Below, one piece after another: positions 1 through 5,283 of a stretch of DNA of 5,315 bases. This DNA comes from CAKSIW01 sp045576435 (GTDB lineage Bacteria; Bacillota; Clostridia; Monoglobales; Monoglobaceae), in assembly GCA_045576435.1 (NCBI GenBank), contig JAZNGL010000044.1, positions 1 through 5,315 of the forward strand. The letters run 5' to 3'. A program made the position numbers and the translations under genes. Under the pieces are notes generated by a model. That model saw nothing but the letters and a program-made list of their open reading frames with translations. It ran no database searches and was not told where the DNA came from. Every line of letters starts with the position of its first letter. The first letter of the stretch is position 1.

Positions 1-91
1 TGTAGCACAAATGATGTTCTCGCATATCCATTATAACAGATATTTTGAATTCTGGCGAGTAGTTTCTGTTTTTTCTTCCTGTTTTACCCAT
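1..91 (-). CDS. IS3-family transposase OrfA, N-terminal fragment (runs off left edge)
   Basis: The visible 30 residues begin MGKTGRKNRNYSPEFK and continue ISVIMDMREHHLCY. The pattern is a short basic leader, then YSPEFK and the start of a helix-turn-helix. It is characteristic of OrfA of IS3-family elements, which binds the terminal repeats and is normally joined to the DDE catalytic OrfB by a programmed frameshift. The ATG at 91-89 is supported by a GGAGGTG Shine-Dalgarno (complement of 101-107) nine bases upstream. That ribosome binding site lies inside the hairpin at 96-135. The frame is open to the window edge, so this is a window truncation; whether the whole transposase is intact cannot be seen. 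No complete promoter lies between the element's end and this start. In IS3-family elements a strong promoter is often assembled only when the two ends join in a circle; that is family knowledge, not visible here. Confidence 0.75.
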   Translation of the reverse strand, partial: MGKTGRKNRNYSPEFKISVIMDMREHHLCY

Positions 92-132
92 AAAAATATG
101 CACCTCCAAAAGTGTCTAACTTTTGGGGTGCA
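1..132 (-). mobile_element. Partial IS3-family insertion sequence, orfA-side end
   Basis: Seen: the first 30 codons of an IS3-type OrfA read leftward off the window. Outside them, on the minus strand, is a terminus beginning TGCACCCCAAAAGTTAGACA. The CCCCAAAAGTTAGAC core resembles the terminal inverted repeats of IS150-type members of the IS3 family, whose ends normally start with TG. The outer boundary is therefore placed at about 132, just 23 bp beyond the stop codon of the neighbouring membrane-protein gene. Only one end is in view, so completeness, target-site duplication and the opposite terminal repeat cannot be judged. The boundary is uncertain by a few bases, because the hairpin arm extends to 135. 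Confidence 0.7.
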
Positions 133-135
133 TAT
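92..135 (-). terminator. Hairpin plus T-tract at IS end: terminator-like and masks the OrfA ribosome binding site
   Basis: ATATGCACC-T-CCAAAAGT (96-113) pairs with ACTTTTGG-GGTGCATAT (119-135) around a 5-base loop, giving 17 base pairs with one bulged T at 105. On the minus strand the stem is followed directly by TTTTT and then the OrfA start codon, so the layout matches a Rho-independent terminator for transcripts arriving from rsmE and the membrane-protein gene. The GGAGGTG ribosome binding site of orfA lies within the 3' arm of the stem. Pairing would hide it in any read-through RNA. The structure is read directly; the two functions are inferred. Confidence 0.55.
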
Positions 136-155
136 CAAATCGGCTTTGTTTGATT

Positions 156-659
156 TTATTTAGATTTATATGTGCCTCGCTCAATACATGCTGCCTTAAT
201 GCTCACCCCAATTAGTGAAACAATCAAATAAACGATTAAAAGAACAATAAGTCCCCAGGAAACCCACCAACGTGAATCCAATGAATATAATCCCGGGAAT
301 AAAGAGACCAGGACGTTGCGGATTTGTGGATAAAATGCAATCCAAGCTGAAACAATTGCTAAAACAGCGGAAAAAATACTGTAATTATATAACCGAGATT
401 TATATTTAGACAACCAGAGCTTGCCGCATAAGAACAAGGCAACTGAAATCAAAGCGAAAACTAATAAAAATGATTTTAATAAAACGGGCATAACAAGAAT
501 TGTTTCGGGAGAACTATAGCCTGATTCAATGAAACGCAAAATAACAATTGCGAGAATTCCCCACGCCAGATTAATCATATACCAGTTTGTGAGTTTATCT
601 ATAGATGCCCTTTTAGCACGTTTTTTTTCTTTTTTAATTTTTTGATTAGTTGCAACCAT
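156..659 (-). CDS. Uncharacterised four-helix membrane protein
   Basis: I do not recognise this 167-residue protein. The N-terminus (residues 1-22) is strongly basic, with runs such as KIKKEKKRAKR, followed by four hydrophobic segments at about 27-44, 55-78, 92-110 and 132-155, and a short basic tail. By the positive-inside rule the N-terminus is probably cytoplasmic, which puts the tail inside too. The loop at 111-131 carries aromatic and glycine/proline residues (FPGLYSLDSRWW) and would be outside. No catalytic motif, cysteine pair or transporter signature is visible. The start follows AGAAAGGA by about 11 bases, slightly long; an ATG closer to it (669-667) is out of frame. The gene begins 49 bases after the rsmE stop with no convincing promoter between, so co-transcription is likely. 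Its stop is 23 bp from the IS3 end, and the reading frame appears unharmed by the insertion. Confidence 0.75.
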   Translation of the reverse strand: MVATNQKIKKEKKRAKRASIDKLTNWYMINLAWGILAIVILRFIESGYSSPETILVMPVLLKSFLLVFALISVALFLCGKLWLSKYKSRLYNYSIFSAVLAIVSAWIAFYPQIRNVLVSLFPGLYSLDSRWWVSWGLIVLLIVYLIVSLIGVSIKAACIERGTYKSK

Positions 660-708
660 TAAGATTCATATCCTTTCTATTTTAAAAGTAATGATAGTTT
701 CAAATTAG

Positions 709-1452
709 TTAAAGTTCATTTTTCCAAAACATAATAATTGGAATTAAAGCACTCGAAACAGTTTCTGTGCGTAAAATTCTTTTTCCAAGACCTATCGGGA
801 TAATGCCGTTGGTTTGTGCGTGATTTGCTTCGTCATCTGAAAAGCCACCCTCAGGACCGATTAAAAGCCCGAAAGAATTTGCATTCGCATGTGCCGACAG
901 CGCAGCGTTCAAGCTTTTTTCGCCTGCATGTCCGAGCAATTCATATGGCATCAAAGGAAGTTCAAGAGCCTGCATAAGCTTAACCGCTACCTCGAATGTG
1001 ATTGGTTCGTGAACTTTTGGAATAATTCCTCTGCCGCATTGCTTGACAGCTTCCACCGAAACCTTGTTCCATCGTTTGACTTTTTCTGAAACGGAATTCT
1101 GACCGATTTTAACAACACATCTTTCCATTTCAACCGGGAAAATTTCATATACACCAAGCTCCACAGCTTTTTGTATAATAGACTCCATTTTTCCGGATTT
1201 GGGAATTCCCTGAAATAAAGAAATTTTTATTTCAGGTTCCGAAAGAGCTTGCATTTTGTTTAAGATTTCCACACAACATTTGTTTTTTTCTATAGAAACA
1301 AGCCGACCAACATATTCACAGCCTGTTCCATCAAAGATTAAAACATCATCGCCACACTTCATTCTGAGAACTTTCTCAATGTGTTTGGAATCCTCAAAAA
1401 CATATGCGGTGTTGCCAATAATGTTTTCGGGTTCTGTAAAAAATCTGCGCAT
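709..1452 (-). CDS. rsmE: 16S rRNA (uracil(1498)-N3)-methyltransferase RsmE
   Basis: RsmE methylates N3 of U1498 in helix 44 of 16S rRNA, using S-adenosylmethionine, on assembled 30S subunits. The 247-residue length fits the family. The protein opens with the typical MRRFF, has an N-terminal PUA-like RNA-binding domain (about 1-70) and then a SPOUT trefoil-knot methyltransferase domain. Family signatures are present: GIPKSGKMESIIQKAVELGV (about 82-101), EAVKQCGR (about 134-141), LLIGPEGGFSDDE (about 196-208) and LGKRILRTETVSSA (about 222-235), the last two forming the SAM-binding knot. I chose the ATG at 1452. An AGGAAAGG ribosome binding site sits 8 bases upstream of it, whereas the upstream TTG at 1476 would add eight residues that are themselves encoded by that ribosome binding site. 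Many Firmicutes have prmA just upstream; here the gene is first in its unit, behind its own promoter, and is followed by the membrane-protein gene. Confidence 0.95.
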   Translation of the reverse strand: MRRFFTEPENIIGNTAYVFEDSKHIEKVLRMKCGDDVLIFDGTGCEYVGRLVSIEKNKCCVEILNKMQALSEPEIKISLFQGIPKSGKMESIIQKAVELGVYEIFPVEMERCVVKIGQNSVSEKVKRWNKVSVEAVKQCGRGIIPKVHEPITFEVAVKLMQALELPLMPYELLGHAGEKSLNAALSAHANANSFGLLIGPEGGFSDDEANHAQTNGIIPIGLGKRILRTETVSSALIPIIMFWKNEL

Positions 1453-1460
1453 AAACAATA

Positions 1461-1468
1461 CCTTTCCT
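1461..1468 (-). promoter_or_regulatory. Ribosome binding site deciding the rsmE start
   Basis: AGGAAAGG on the minus strand is spaced 8 bases from the ATG at 1452. It falls inside the coding part of the longer frame that would start at TTG 1476, which argues for the ATG. Confidence 0.85.
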
Positions 1469-1502
1469 TCTGGCAAGACATAAAATCCAAACCACTTTCA
1501 TC

Positions 1503-1531
1503 ATTTTAACACAAATAAAGAAAAAATTCAA
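1503..1531 (-). promoter_or_regulatory. Sigma-A promoter of rsmE
   Basis: On the minus strand TTGAAT (complement of 1526-1531) and TAAAAT (complement of 1503-1508) are separated by exactly 17 bases. TGT just ahead of the -10 box makes it an extended -10 element. The predicted transcription start is near 1496, giving a leader of roughly 44 bases before the rsmE ATG. No riboswitch-like structure is seen in that leader. Confidence 0.7.
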
Positions 1532-1617
1532 CCCTAATTTGAAAAAAGACTATATTTAATGTAGAAAAAAATAATTTAAAAAATTTTAAAAACTTTGCAA
1601 CCTTTTGACGTGTTAGA

Positions 1618-1626
1618 TGGTATTAT
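1618..1626 (+). promoter_or_regulatory. Candidate extended -10 promoter of the stalk-domain gene
   Basis: TGGTATTAT forms an extended -10 element 50 bases before the ATG at 1677. There is no good -35 box at 17 bases. TTGCAA at 1595-1600 is 20 bases away, and TTGACG at 1605-1610 would pair only with a weak TATGTA at 1628-1633. Poly-A/T runs at 1564-1592 could act as an upstream element. The promoter is divergent from that of rsmE, and the exact box assignment is uncertain. Confidence 0.4.
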
Positions 1627-1676
1627 GTATGTAAGTGATAAATAACAAAACAAAAAACAAGTGAAAGGAAGAAAAA

Positions 1677-2621
1677 ATGAAAAATTTATTTAAAAACACA
1701 AAAAGAATAATTGCGGGGGTTATGGCGTGTGCAATAATGATTATTGGCATGACGGCTTTTGCTGAAAATAGCAAGCTTGCAATAAACGATGTTCCTGTTG
1801 AGAATGCAGAAGTATTTAAAACAGATAGTGGTGTGATTTATGTGCCGGTTCGTAAAATTTGTGAAGCGTTAAACATGGAAGTTTTATGGGATGGAGAGAA
1901 CGAAATCATAACTTTGGTAAAACTTCCGGTTTATATAACATTTTCGCCTAATGGTGATGGATATACTTTTGCAAAAACTGCACCAATGTTGTTAGGAAAT
2001 GCACCAATATTGAAAAATGATACAACATATGTTCCGGTTAATTTTATTGATGAAATTTTACAGGCAGAATATGAAATTTCAGAGGATGGCAAAATCAACA
2101 TTAAATATGACGTTGATAATAGCGTTATAGTTGAAGTTGTTGTAGGAGAAGACTTAGACGAAAATCAGATTATGGTTTTTGATGCTGAAAAGAACAGTGA
2201 GGTTGTTCTTAATATAACCGAAGAAACTGTGATAGTTGATGAGAATGGCGCAAAAGTTGAGGCTGATAAAATTGTAGAAGGCATGTTTGTTCGTGTTGAA
2301 TATTCTGAAGCAATGACAATGAGCATACCGCCAATGACAAATGCAATAAGCATTGAATTTGTAAAGGGTGAAGAAGCTAAAGGTGCTGAAATGACAGTTG
2401 TTGAAGCTATTGATGAAAATGGAAGAATTATTGTTGTGAATGCTGACAAAATGGAAATTGCGTTAAATATAACAGAAACAACAGAAATTCTTGACAAAGA
2501 CGGCAACAAAATAACTGCAGATAAGCTCGTTAAAGATACTTTGGTTGAAGTTGAGCATGAAGAAAGAATGACAAGAAGTATCCCTCCGATGACAAATGCA
2601 ATCAGCATAAAAGTTAAATAA
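1677..2621 (+). CDS. Secreted copper-amine-oxidase-like stalk-domain protein with two tandem C-terminal modules
   Basis: The 314-residue protein has a Sec signal peptide: KNTKR, then a hydrophobic core at about 11-27, with likely cleavage after AFA (27-29). Residues about 34-145 form a Cu_amine_oxidN1-type stalk domain with its two halves, YVPVRKICEALNMEVLWDG (55-73) and TTYVPVNFIDEILQAEYEI (116-134). The name is historical; the stalk domain itself has no amine oxidase activity, and in Clostridia it usually occurs on exported or wall-associated proteins. Residues 154-229 and 239-314 are two copies of one module, exactly 85 residues apart, each with LNITE and ending in SIPPMTNAISI. There is no sortase motif, SLH domain or transmembrane anchor, so release or non-covalent attachment is likely. 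AAAGGA lies 7 bases before the ATG. The gene stands alone, divergent from rsmE and convergent with ytvI. The ligand and exact role are unknown. Confidence 0.8.
   Translation: MKNLFKNTKRIIAGVMACAIMIIGMTAFAENSKLAINDVPVENAEVFKTDSGVIYVPVRKICEALNMEVLWDGENEIITLVKLPVYITFSPNGDGYTFAKTAPMLLGNAPILKNDTTYVPVNFIDEILQAEYEISEDGKINIKYDVDNSVIVEVVVGEDLDENQIMVFDAEKNSEVVLNITEETVIVDENGAKVEADKIVEGMFVRVEYSEAMTMSIPPMTNAISIEFVKGEEAKGAEMTVVEAIDENGRIIVVNADKMEIALNITETTEILDKDGNKITADKLVKDTLVEVEHEERMTRSIPPMTNAISIKVK
2136..2618 (+). repeat. Two in-frame tandem modules (2136-2363 and 2391-2618)
   Basis: The copies are offset by exactly 255 bp, with no indel between them. In the best part (residues 175-228 against 260-313) I count 32 identities in 54 positions. 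At DNA level the closest stretch is atgacaaatgcaat followed by agcat, present in both near 2334 and 2589. The pattern indicates an internal duplication that has diverged except at the SIPPMTNAISI end of each module. Confidence 0.85.
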
Positions 2622-2638
2622 AATTTAGTTAAATGAGT

Positions 2639-2671
2639 GAAAACACTCTCCTAATGGAGAGTGTTTTCTTT
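2639..2671 (+). terminator. Rho-independent terminator between convergent genes
   Basis: GAAAACACTCTCC (2639-2651) pairs perfectly with GGAGAGTGTTTTC (2656-2668) around the 4-base loop TAAT, giving a 13-bp stem. On the plus strand TTT follows, with TTTT already in the 3' arm, so it should terminate the stalk-domain transcript. In the other direction the stem is followed by ACTCATTT, a poor T-tract, so termination of the ytvI transcript here is possible but weaker. The last codons and the stop of ytvI lie in this hairpin. Confidence 0.85.
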
Positions 2672-3709
2672 ATATGAAACATATAAGTTTATTCCCAACA
2701 ACGTTAAAATCGGGGCAACGACAATTCCCCAAAAACCGAAATATTTCAAGCCGATATAAACGCTGATTAAGGTTAAAATAGGATGCATGCCAATTTGTTT
2801 ACTGACTATTCGAGGCTCGGTTATTTGCCTGAAAATAAAAACTATGATCTGGATGATGCAAAGGGCAACAAAGGTATAGATATCGTTATATAAAAGTGCT
2901 ATAAGAGCTAAAGGAATAAGAACTATTGCGGTGCCTAAAAAAGGCAAGAGGTCCACAAGCCCGCAGACGAAACCCCAAACGAGAGGATATCCGATTCCAA
3001 CAATCCAGAAACAAACAGTAACCAAAAAAGCGGTTAAAAACATCAGAATTAATTGAGCCTTTACATATGAAGAAAAAGCCTGAACGAGGATGAGCTTTAT
3101 TTCAGAAAGCTTTTTCAAAAGTTTTTGTGAAAAAATTTCCCGAAAAAAATTGATTATAAGAAGATAATCTTTTGTGAAGAAAAATGTAGCCAAAAGAAAC
3201 ATGGTTAAAAAAAGAATAATTCCGGGGAGAGCTGATGCAAAATTTTTTGCAATGTTAAAGGCGCGGTTTGTAATTGAAGCAGAAAGATTTTGCGAATAGA
3301 TAATTAACTGAGAATATATTGCATCAAAAACAGCAACAACCTCATCGGGCAAGCTTAATTTATAAAGAGTGAATTTTTCTGATATCTTAGTAAATTGCTG
3401 ATTTATTGAATCTATTAAATTTGGGAAATCAGAAATTAAATTTTTAGCTTGACTGAAAACTTGAAAGGCTAGAAAAAAGATAAGACCCGTGAATATTGCG
3501 ACAATACTTGTAACAATGATTGCAGAACTGATGCCTCGGCTAATATTTGCTTTTTTGTCTAAAAACCGGACTAACCGTTGACAAAGTGCTGCAATTATGA
3601 AAGCCAAAACAAAAGGTGCAAGTAAATTAAGCAGAAAAGGAAACAGGAATAGTGCTATGGCTATTCCTGCTAATATAATTATATATTTTAGAATTTTTTC
3701 AACAGACAC
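2651..3709 (-). CDS. ytvI: AI-2E/PerM-family membrane protein, sporulation protein YtvI-like
   Basis: This 352-residue polytopic membrane protein belongs to the AI-2E transporter (PerM, UPF0118) superfamily. The usual layout is present: two or three N-terminal helices (about 8-26, 28-45, 61-85), a long polar stretch (about 86-158), then a C-terminal bundle of hydrophobic segments (about 160-180 and 212-340). Conserved signatures are VDLLPFLGTAIVLIP (252-266) and RQITEPRIVSKQIGMHP (294-310), followed by YIGLKYFGFWGIVVAPI. The RQ-EP-IV-IG-HP pattern and the length favour the sporulation subgroup named YtvI, known in endospore formers and of unresolved transport function. Another AI-2E paralogue is the alternative. 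The start is GTG at 3709, 8 bases after a strong GGAG within AAAGGAGAG; no better ATG is present. It lies 35 bp downstream of apgM with no terminator between, so it is probably co-transcribed. Its final codons (KENTLH, stop TAG) fall in the convergent terminator hairpin. Confidence 0.82.
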   Translation of the reverse strand: MSVEKILKYIIILAGIAIALFLFPFLLNLLAPFVLAFIIAALCQRLVRFLDKKANISRGISSAIIVTSIVAIFTGLIFFLAFQVFSQAKNLISDFPNLIDSINQQFTKISEKFTLYKLSLPDEVVAVFDAIYSQLIIYSQNLSASITNRAFNIAKNFASALPGIILFLTMFLLATFFFTKDYLLIINFFREIFSQKLLKKLSEIKLILVQAFSSYVKAQLILMFLTAFLVTVCFWIVGIGYPLVWGFVCGLVDLLPFLGTAIVLIPLALIALLYNDIYTFVALCIIQIIVFIFRQITEPRIVSKQIGMHPILTLISVYIGLKYFGFWGIVVAPILTLLGINLYVSYKENTLH

Positions 3710-3732
3710 CGCAAACTCTCCTTTAAGCGGTG
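3707..3732 (-). promoter_or_regulatory. Small hairpin around the ytvI ribosome binding site and GTG start
   Basis: On the minus strand CACCGC (complement of 3727-3732) pairs with GCGGTG (complement of 3707-3712). The last three bases of GCGGTG are the GTG start codon. The 14-base loop displays AAAGGAGAG. A further G-U pair can extend the stem to 7 bp. The pairing is exact, but the stem is short; an effect on initiation is only a suggestion. Confidence 0.35.
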
Positions 3733-3744
3733 CATAAAACTTGA

Positions 3745-4947
3745 CTATTTTTCAAACAGTTTGTTGATGAGAGTGTAACCATCTTTCACAACAAAACCGC
3801 TCTTTTTAGCTTCGGCTTCAGTATACGAACGTTTTGAAGCCTTGTTTTCATTACCGCTTTTATATATTATATACGGCACGGGGTCGGAAGTATGCGTTTT
3901 GATTGCAAGCGGAGTCGGATGGTCGGGCATAATGAGCATTGCAAAATCTTCGTTATCTTCGTTGAGAGCCTTAAGAATAGGCGCAACGATTTTTTCGTCA
4001 ATAAGCTCAATTGCTTTCACTTTGTTTTCTATTTCATGTCTGTGACCGGCTTCGTCGGGTGCTTCAAGATGAACATAAACAAAATCTGCACCATTTCGAA
4101 GTGCATCTATTGCCGCCTTTGCCTTGCCGTCAAAGTTAGTATGCACATTTCCTGTTGCTCCTATAACATCAACAACATCAAGACCTGCACAAACACCAAT
4201 TCCTTTAATCAGGTCAACGGCAGAAACGACAGTGCCTTTGATTTTAAATTTTTCTGAGTATGTATTTAGATTTGGCTTTGTACCATTCCCCCATATCCAG
4301 ATTGAGTTTGCGGGGTTCAGACCTCTTTCAACTCTTTTCAGATTAACGGGGTGGTTTTTTAATATTTCGTGACTTTTTTTCATTAAATCAAGAAGAGTTT
4401 CATCTTTTGGCAGATATTCCTTGATTTTTTTGTCCGATATGTCGTGAGGCGGAGTTAAACTAAACTCGTTCTTCTTGTTGTGCCAAACCATAAGATGACG
4501 ATAGCTGATGCCGCTGAAGAATTCATATTCATTGGTTTTGAGAGCATCGTTAACAGCTGCAATCAGTTGGGATGATTCCTCGGTTGTGATTTCGTCGGAA
4601 CTATAGTCAACCATGGTTTTATCTTCATAGTTTTCCTCGTCTGATAAAGTAACTACATTTGTTCTGAATGTTGTATCTGTAAGTTCCAGATGCACCCCCA
4701 TAGACATTGCTTCAAGCGGAGAACGACCGGTGTAATATTTTTGAGGGTCATATCCAAAAACGGCAAGATTTGCCACATCGCTACCCGGGGGAAGATTAGC
4801 GGGAACTGTTGTAACAATACCCATTTCGCCCATTGATGCCAAATTGTCGATATTAGGTTTTTTTGCTACCTCAAGAGGTGTTTTTCCTCCAAGCTCTGCC
4901 ACGGGAGTATCCGCAGCACCATCACATAAAACTACAATATATTTCAA
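3745..4947 (-). CDS. apgM: Cofactor-independent phosphoglycerate mutase, archaeal type (ApgM)
   Basis: The predicted cytosolic enzyme interconverts 3- and 2-phosphoglycerate in glycolysis and gluconeogenesis through a phosphoserine intermediate. The 400-residue protein fits the ApgM branch of the alkaline phosphatase superfamily (bacterial GpmI is near 510). Metal ligands and nucleophile are in place: Asp9 in VVLCDGAAD, Ser56 in PPGSDVANL, Asp298 and His302 in APDEAGHRH, Asp342 and His343 in MPDHPTP, and His352 in KTHTSDP. TGRSPLEAMSMGV (73-85) is also typical. A closely related clostridial subgroup has been annotated as a proposed homoserine kinase because it lies beside threonine genes; no such genes are visible here, so I keep the mutase call. 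The start is TTG at 4947, 7 bases after GGGAGGA; no in-frame ATG fits the conserved KYIVVLCDG opening. It has its own consensus promoter and is followed by ytvI. Confidence 0.88.
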   Translation of the reverse strand: MKYIVVLCDGAADTPVAELGGKTPLEVAKKPNIDNLASMGEMGIVTTVPANLPPGSDVANLAVFGYDPQKYYTGRSPLEAMSMGVHLELTDTTFRTNVVTLSDEENYEDKTMVDYSSDEITTEESSQLIAAVNDALKTNEYEFFSGISYRHLMVWHNKKNEFSLTPPHDISDKKIKEYLPKDETLLDLMKKSHEILKNHPVNLKRVERGLNPANSIWIWGNGTKPNLNTYSEKFKIKGTVVSAVDLIKGIGVCAGLDVVDVIGATGNVHTNFDGKAKAAIDALRNGADFVYVHLEAPDEAGHRHEIENKVKAIELIDEKIVAPILKALNEDNEDFAMLIMPDHPTPLAIKTHTSDPVPYIIYKSGNENKASKRSYTEAEAKKSGFVVKDGYTLINKLFEK

Positions 4948-4954
4948 AATTAAA

Positions 4955-4961
4955 TCCTCCC
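4955..4961 (-). promoter_or_regulatory. Ribosome binding site supporting the TTG start of apgM
   Basis: GGGAGGA on the minus strand ends 7 bases before the TTG at 4947. No ATG or GTG lies at a suitable distance, so the strong site sets an unusual start codon. Confidence 0.8.
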
Positions 4962-4978
4962 TATAAATTATTTATTTT

Positions 4979-5008
4979 ATTATATAGTGTATATATGAGT
5001 TTTGTCAA
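4979..5008 (-). promoter_or_regulatory. Consensus sigma-A promoter of apgM-ytvI
   Basis: TTGACA (complement of 5003-5008) and TATAAT (complement of 4979-4984) are both perfect matches, separated by 18 bases. An overlapping TATATA at 16 bases (4981-4986) is an alternative -10. The predicted start is near 4972, leaving a leader of about 25 bases with the ribosome binding site. No operator-like repeat overlaps it, which suggests constitutive expression suited to a glycolytic enzyme. Confidence 0.8.
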
Positions 5009-5053
5009 ATGTTTTGGTGAGAAAGATGAGAAATAATTGTTTAAGGATGTGCA

Positions 5054-5224
5054 TTAACTATCTTCAGGCTCAAAAGCAAAGGTTGCTTCTTCCAAAAGTT
5101 CCTCAACTAAAACTTTAATCTCGGTTAGTTCTTTTGTGATTCTGGCGCAATTAGTTTTGTGCGAAGAAAAATATAAATTCAACTTAGCACACATTCGATA
5201 TAATTTATAGATTTTATTTTTCAT
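5054..5224 (-). CDS. Small 56-residue protein of unknown function under tight operator control
   Basis: The frame begins MKNKIYKLYRMCAKLNLYF and ends LVEELLEEATFAFEPEDS. I recognise no family. The N-terminal half is basic and aromatic with two cysteines (Cys12, Cys26). The C-terminal half (about 29-49, TKELTEIKVLVEELLEEA) has the heptad-like hydrophobic spacing and acidic charge of an amphipathic helix or short coiled coil, then an acidic tail. There is no signal peptide or membrane segment. Reality as a gene is supported by AGGAGTG (complement of 5230-5236) about 6 bases before the ATG and by a well-formed promoter at 5259-5287. The gene ends 46 bp short of the apgM -35 box with no terminator visible, so some read-through into apgM is possible. 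The charge split would suit a small DNA- or protein-binding factor, but that is a guess. Confidence 0.6.
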   Translation of the reverse strand: MKNKIYKLYRMCAKLNLYFSSHKTNCARITKELTEIKVLVEELLEEATFAFEPEDS

Positions 5225-5234
5225 TTTTTCACTC

Positions 5235-5283
5235 CTATATAGGCGACGCGTTGCCTATATAGTATCATGTATTGCCTATAAAG
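5235..5283. promoter_or_regulatory. Operator array: 28-bp near-palindrome plus a third half-site
   Basis: TTGCCTATATAG at 5251-5262 and CTATATAGGC at 5235-5244 are inverted copies around an ACGCGT centre (5246-5251). Together they form a palindrome over 5235-5262 with a single mismatched pair (5245/5252). A third copy, TTGCCTATAAAG at 5272-5283, lies in direct orientation 21 bp, two helical turns, from the first. The palindrome covers the -10 box, predicted start and part of the ribosome binding site of the small gene; the third copy fills the spacer up to the -35 box. This is the layout of a repressor operator. The cognate repressor is not identified in the window. Confidence 0.65.

Noticed and set aside
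134..154. ATCAAA/TTTGAT inverted repeat with a 9-base loop near the IS end
   Set aside because: A 6-bp AT-rich stem is too weak to separate from chance and has no suitable T-tract on the transcribed minus strand.
1453..1476. Eight-residue N-terminal extension of RsmE from TTG at 1476
   Set aside because: The extension encodes the AGGAAAGG ribosome binding site of the ATG at 1452, and the family normally begins with MRRFF-like sequence at that ATG.
889..1483. Plus-strand frames (889-1089, 1256-1483) across rsmE
   Set aside because: They are antisense to a well-conserved enzyme, lack ribosome binding sites and show no family features.
2165..2608. Minus-strand 147-codon frame with two similar MLIAFVIGG segments
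   Set aside because: It is the antisense shadow of the two SIPPMTNAI modules of the plus-strand stalk gene, and it has no ribosome binding site or promoter of its own.
3842..4372. Plus-strand frames opposite apgM (3842-4045, 3892-4257, 4124-4372)
   Set aside because: They overlap each other in different frames, lie opposite conserved catalytic regions of apgM and have no initiation signals.
5235..5283. Three spaced repeats as a CRISPR array or plasmid iterons
   Set aside because: Units are about 12 bp, one is inverted, and they sit precisely on a promoter. No replication gene or A/T-rich unwinding region is seen, so an operator explains them better.
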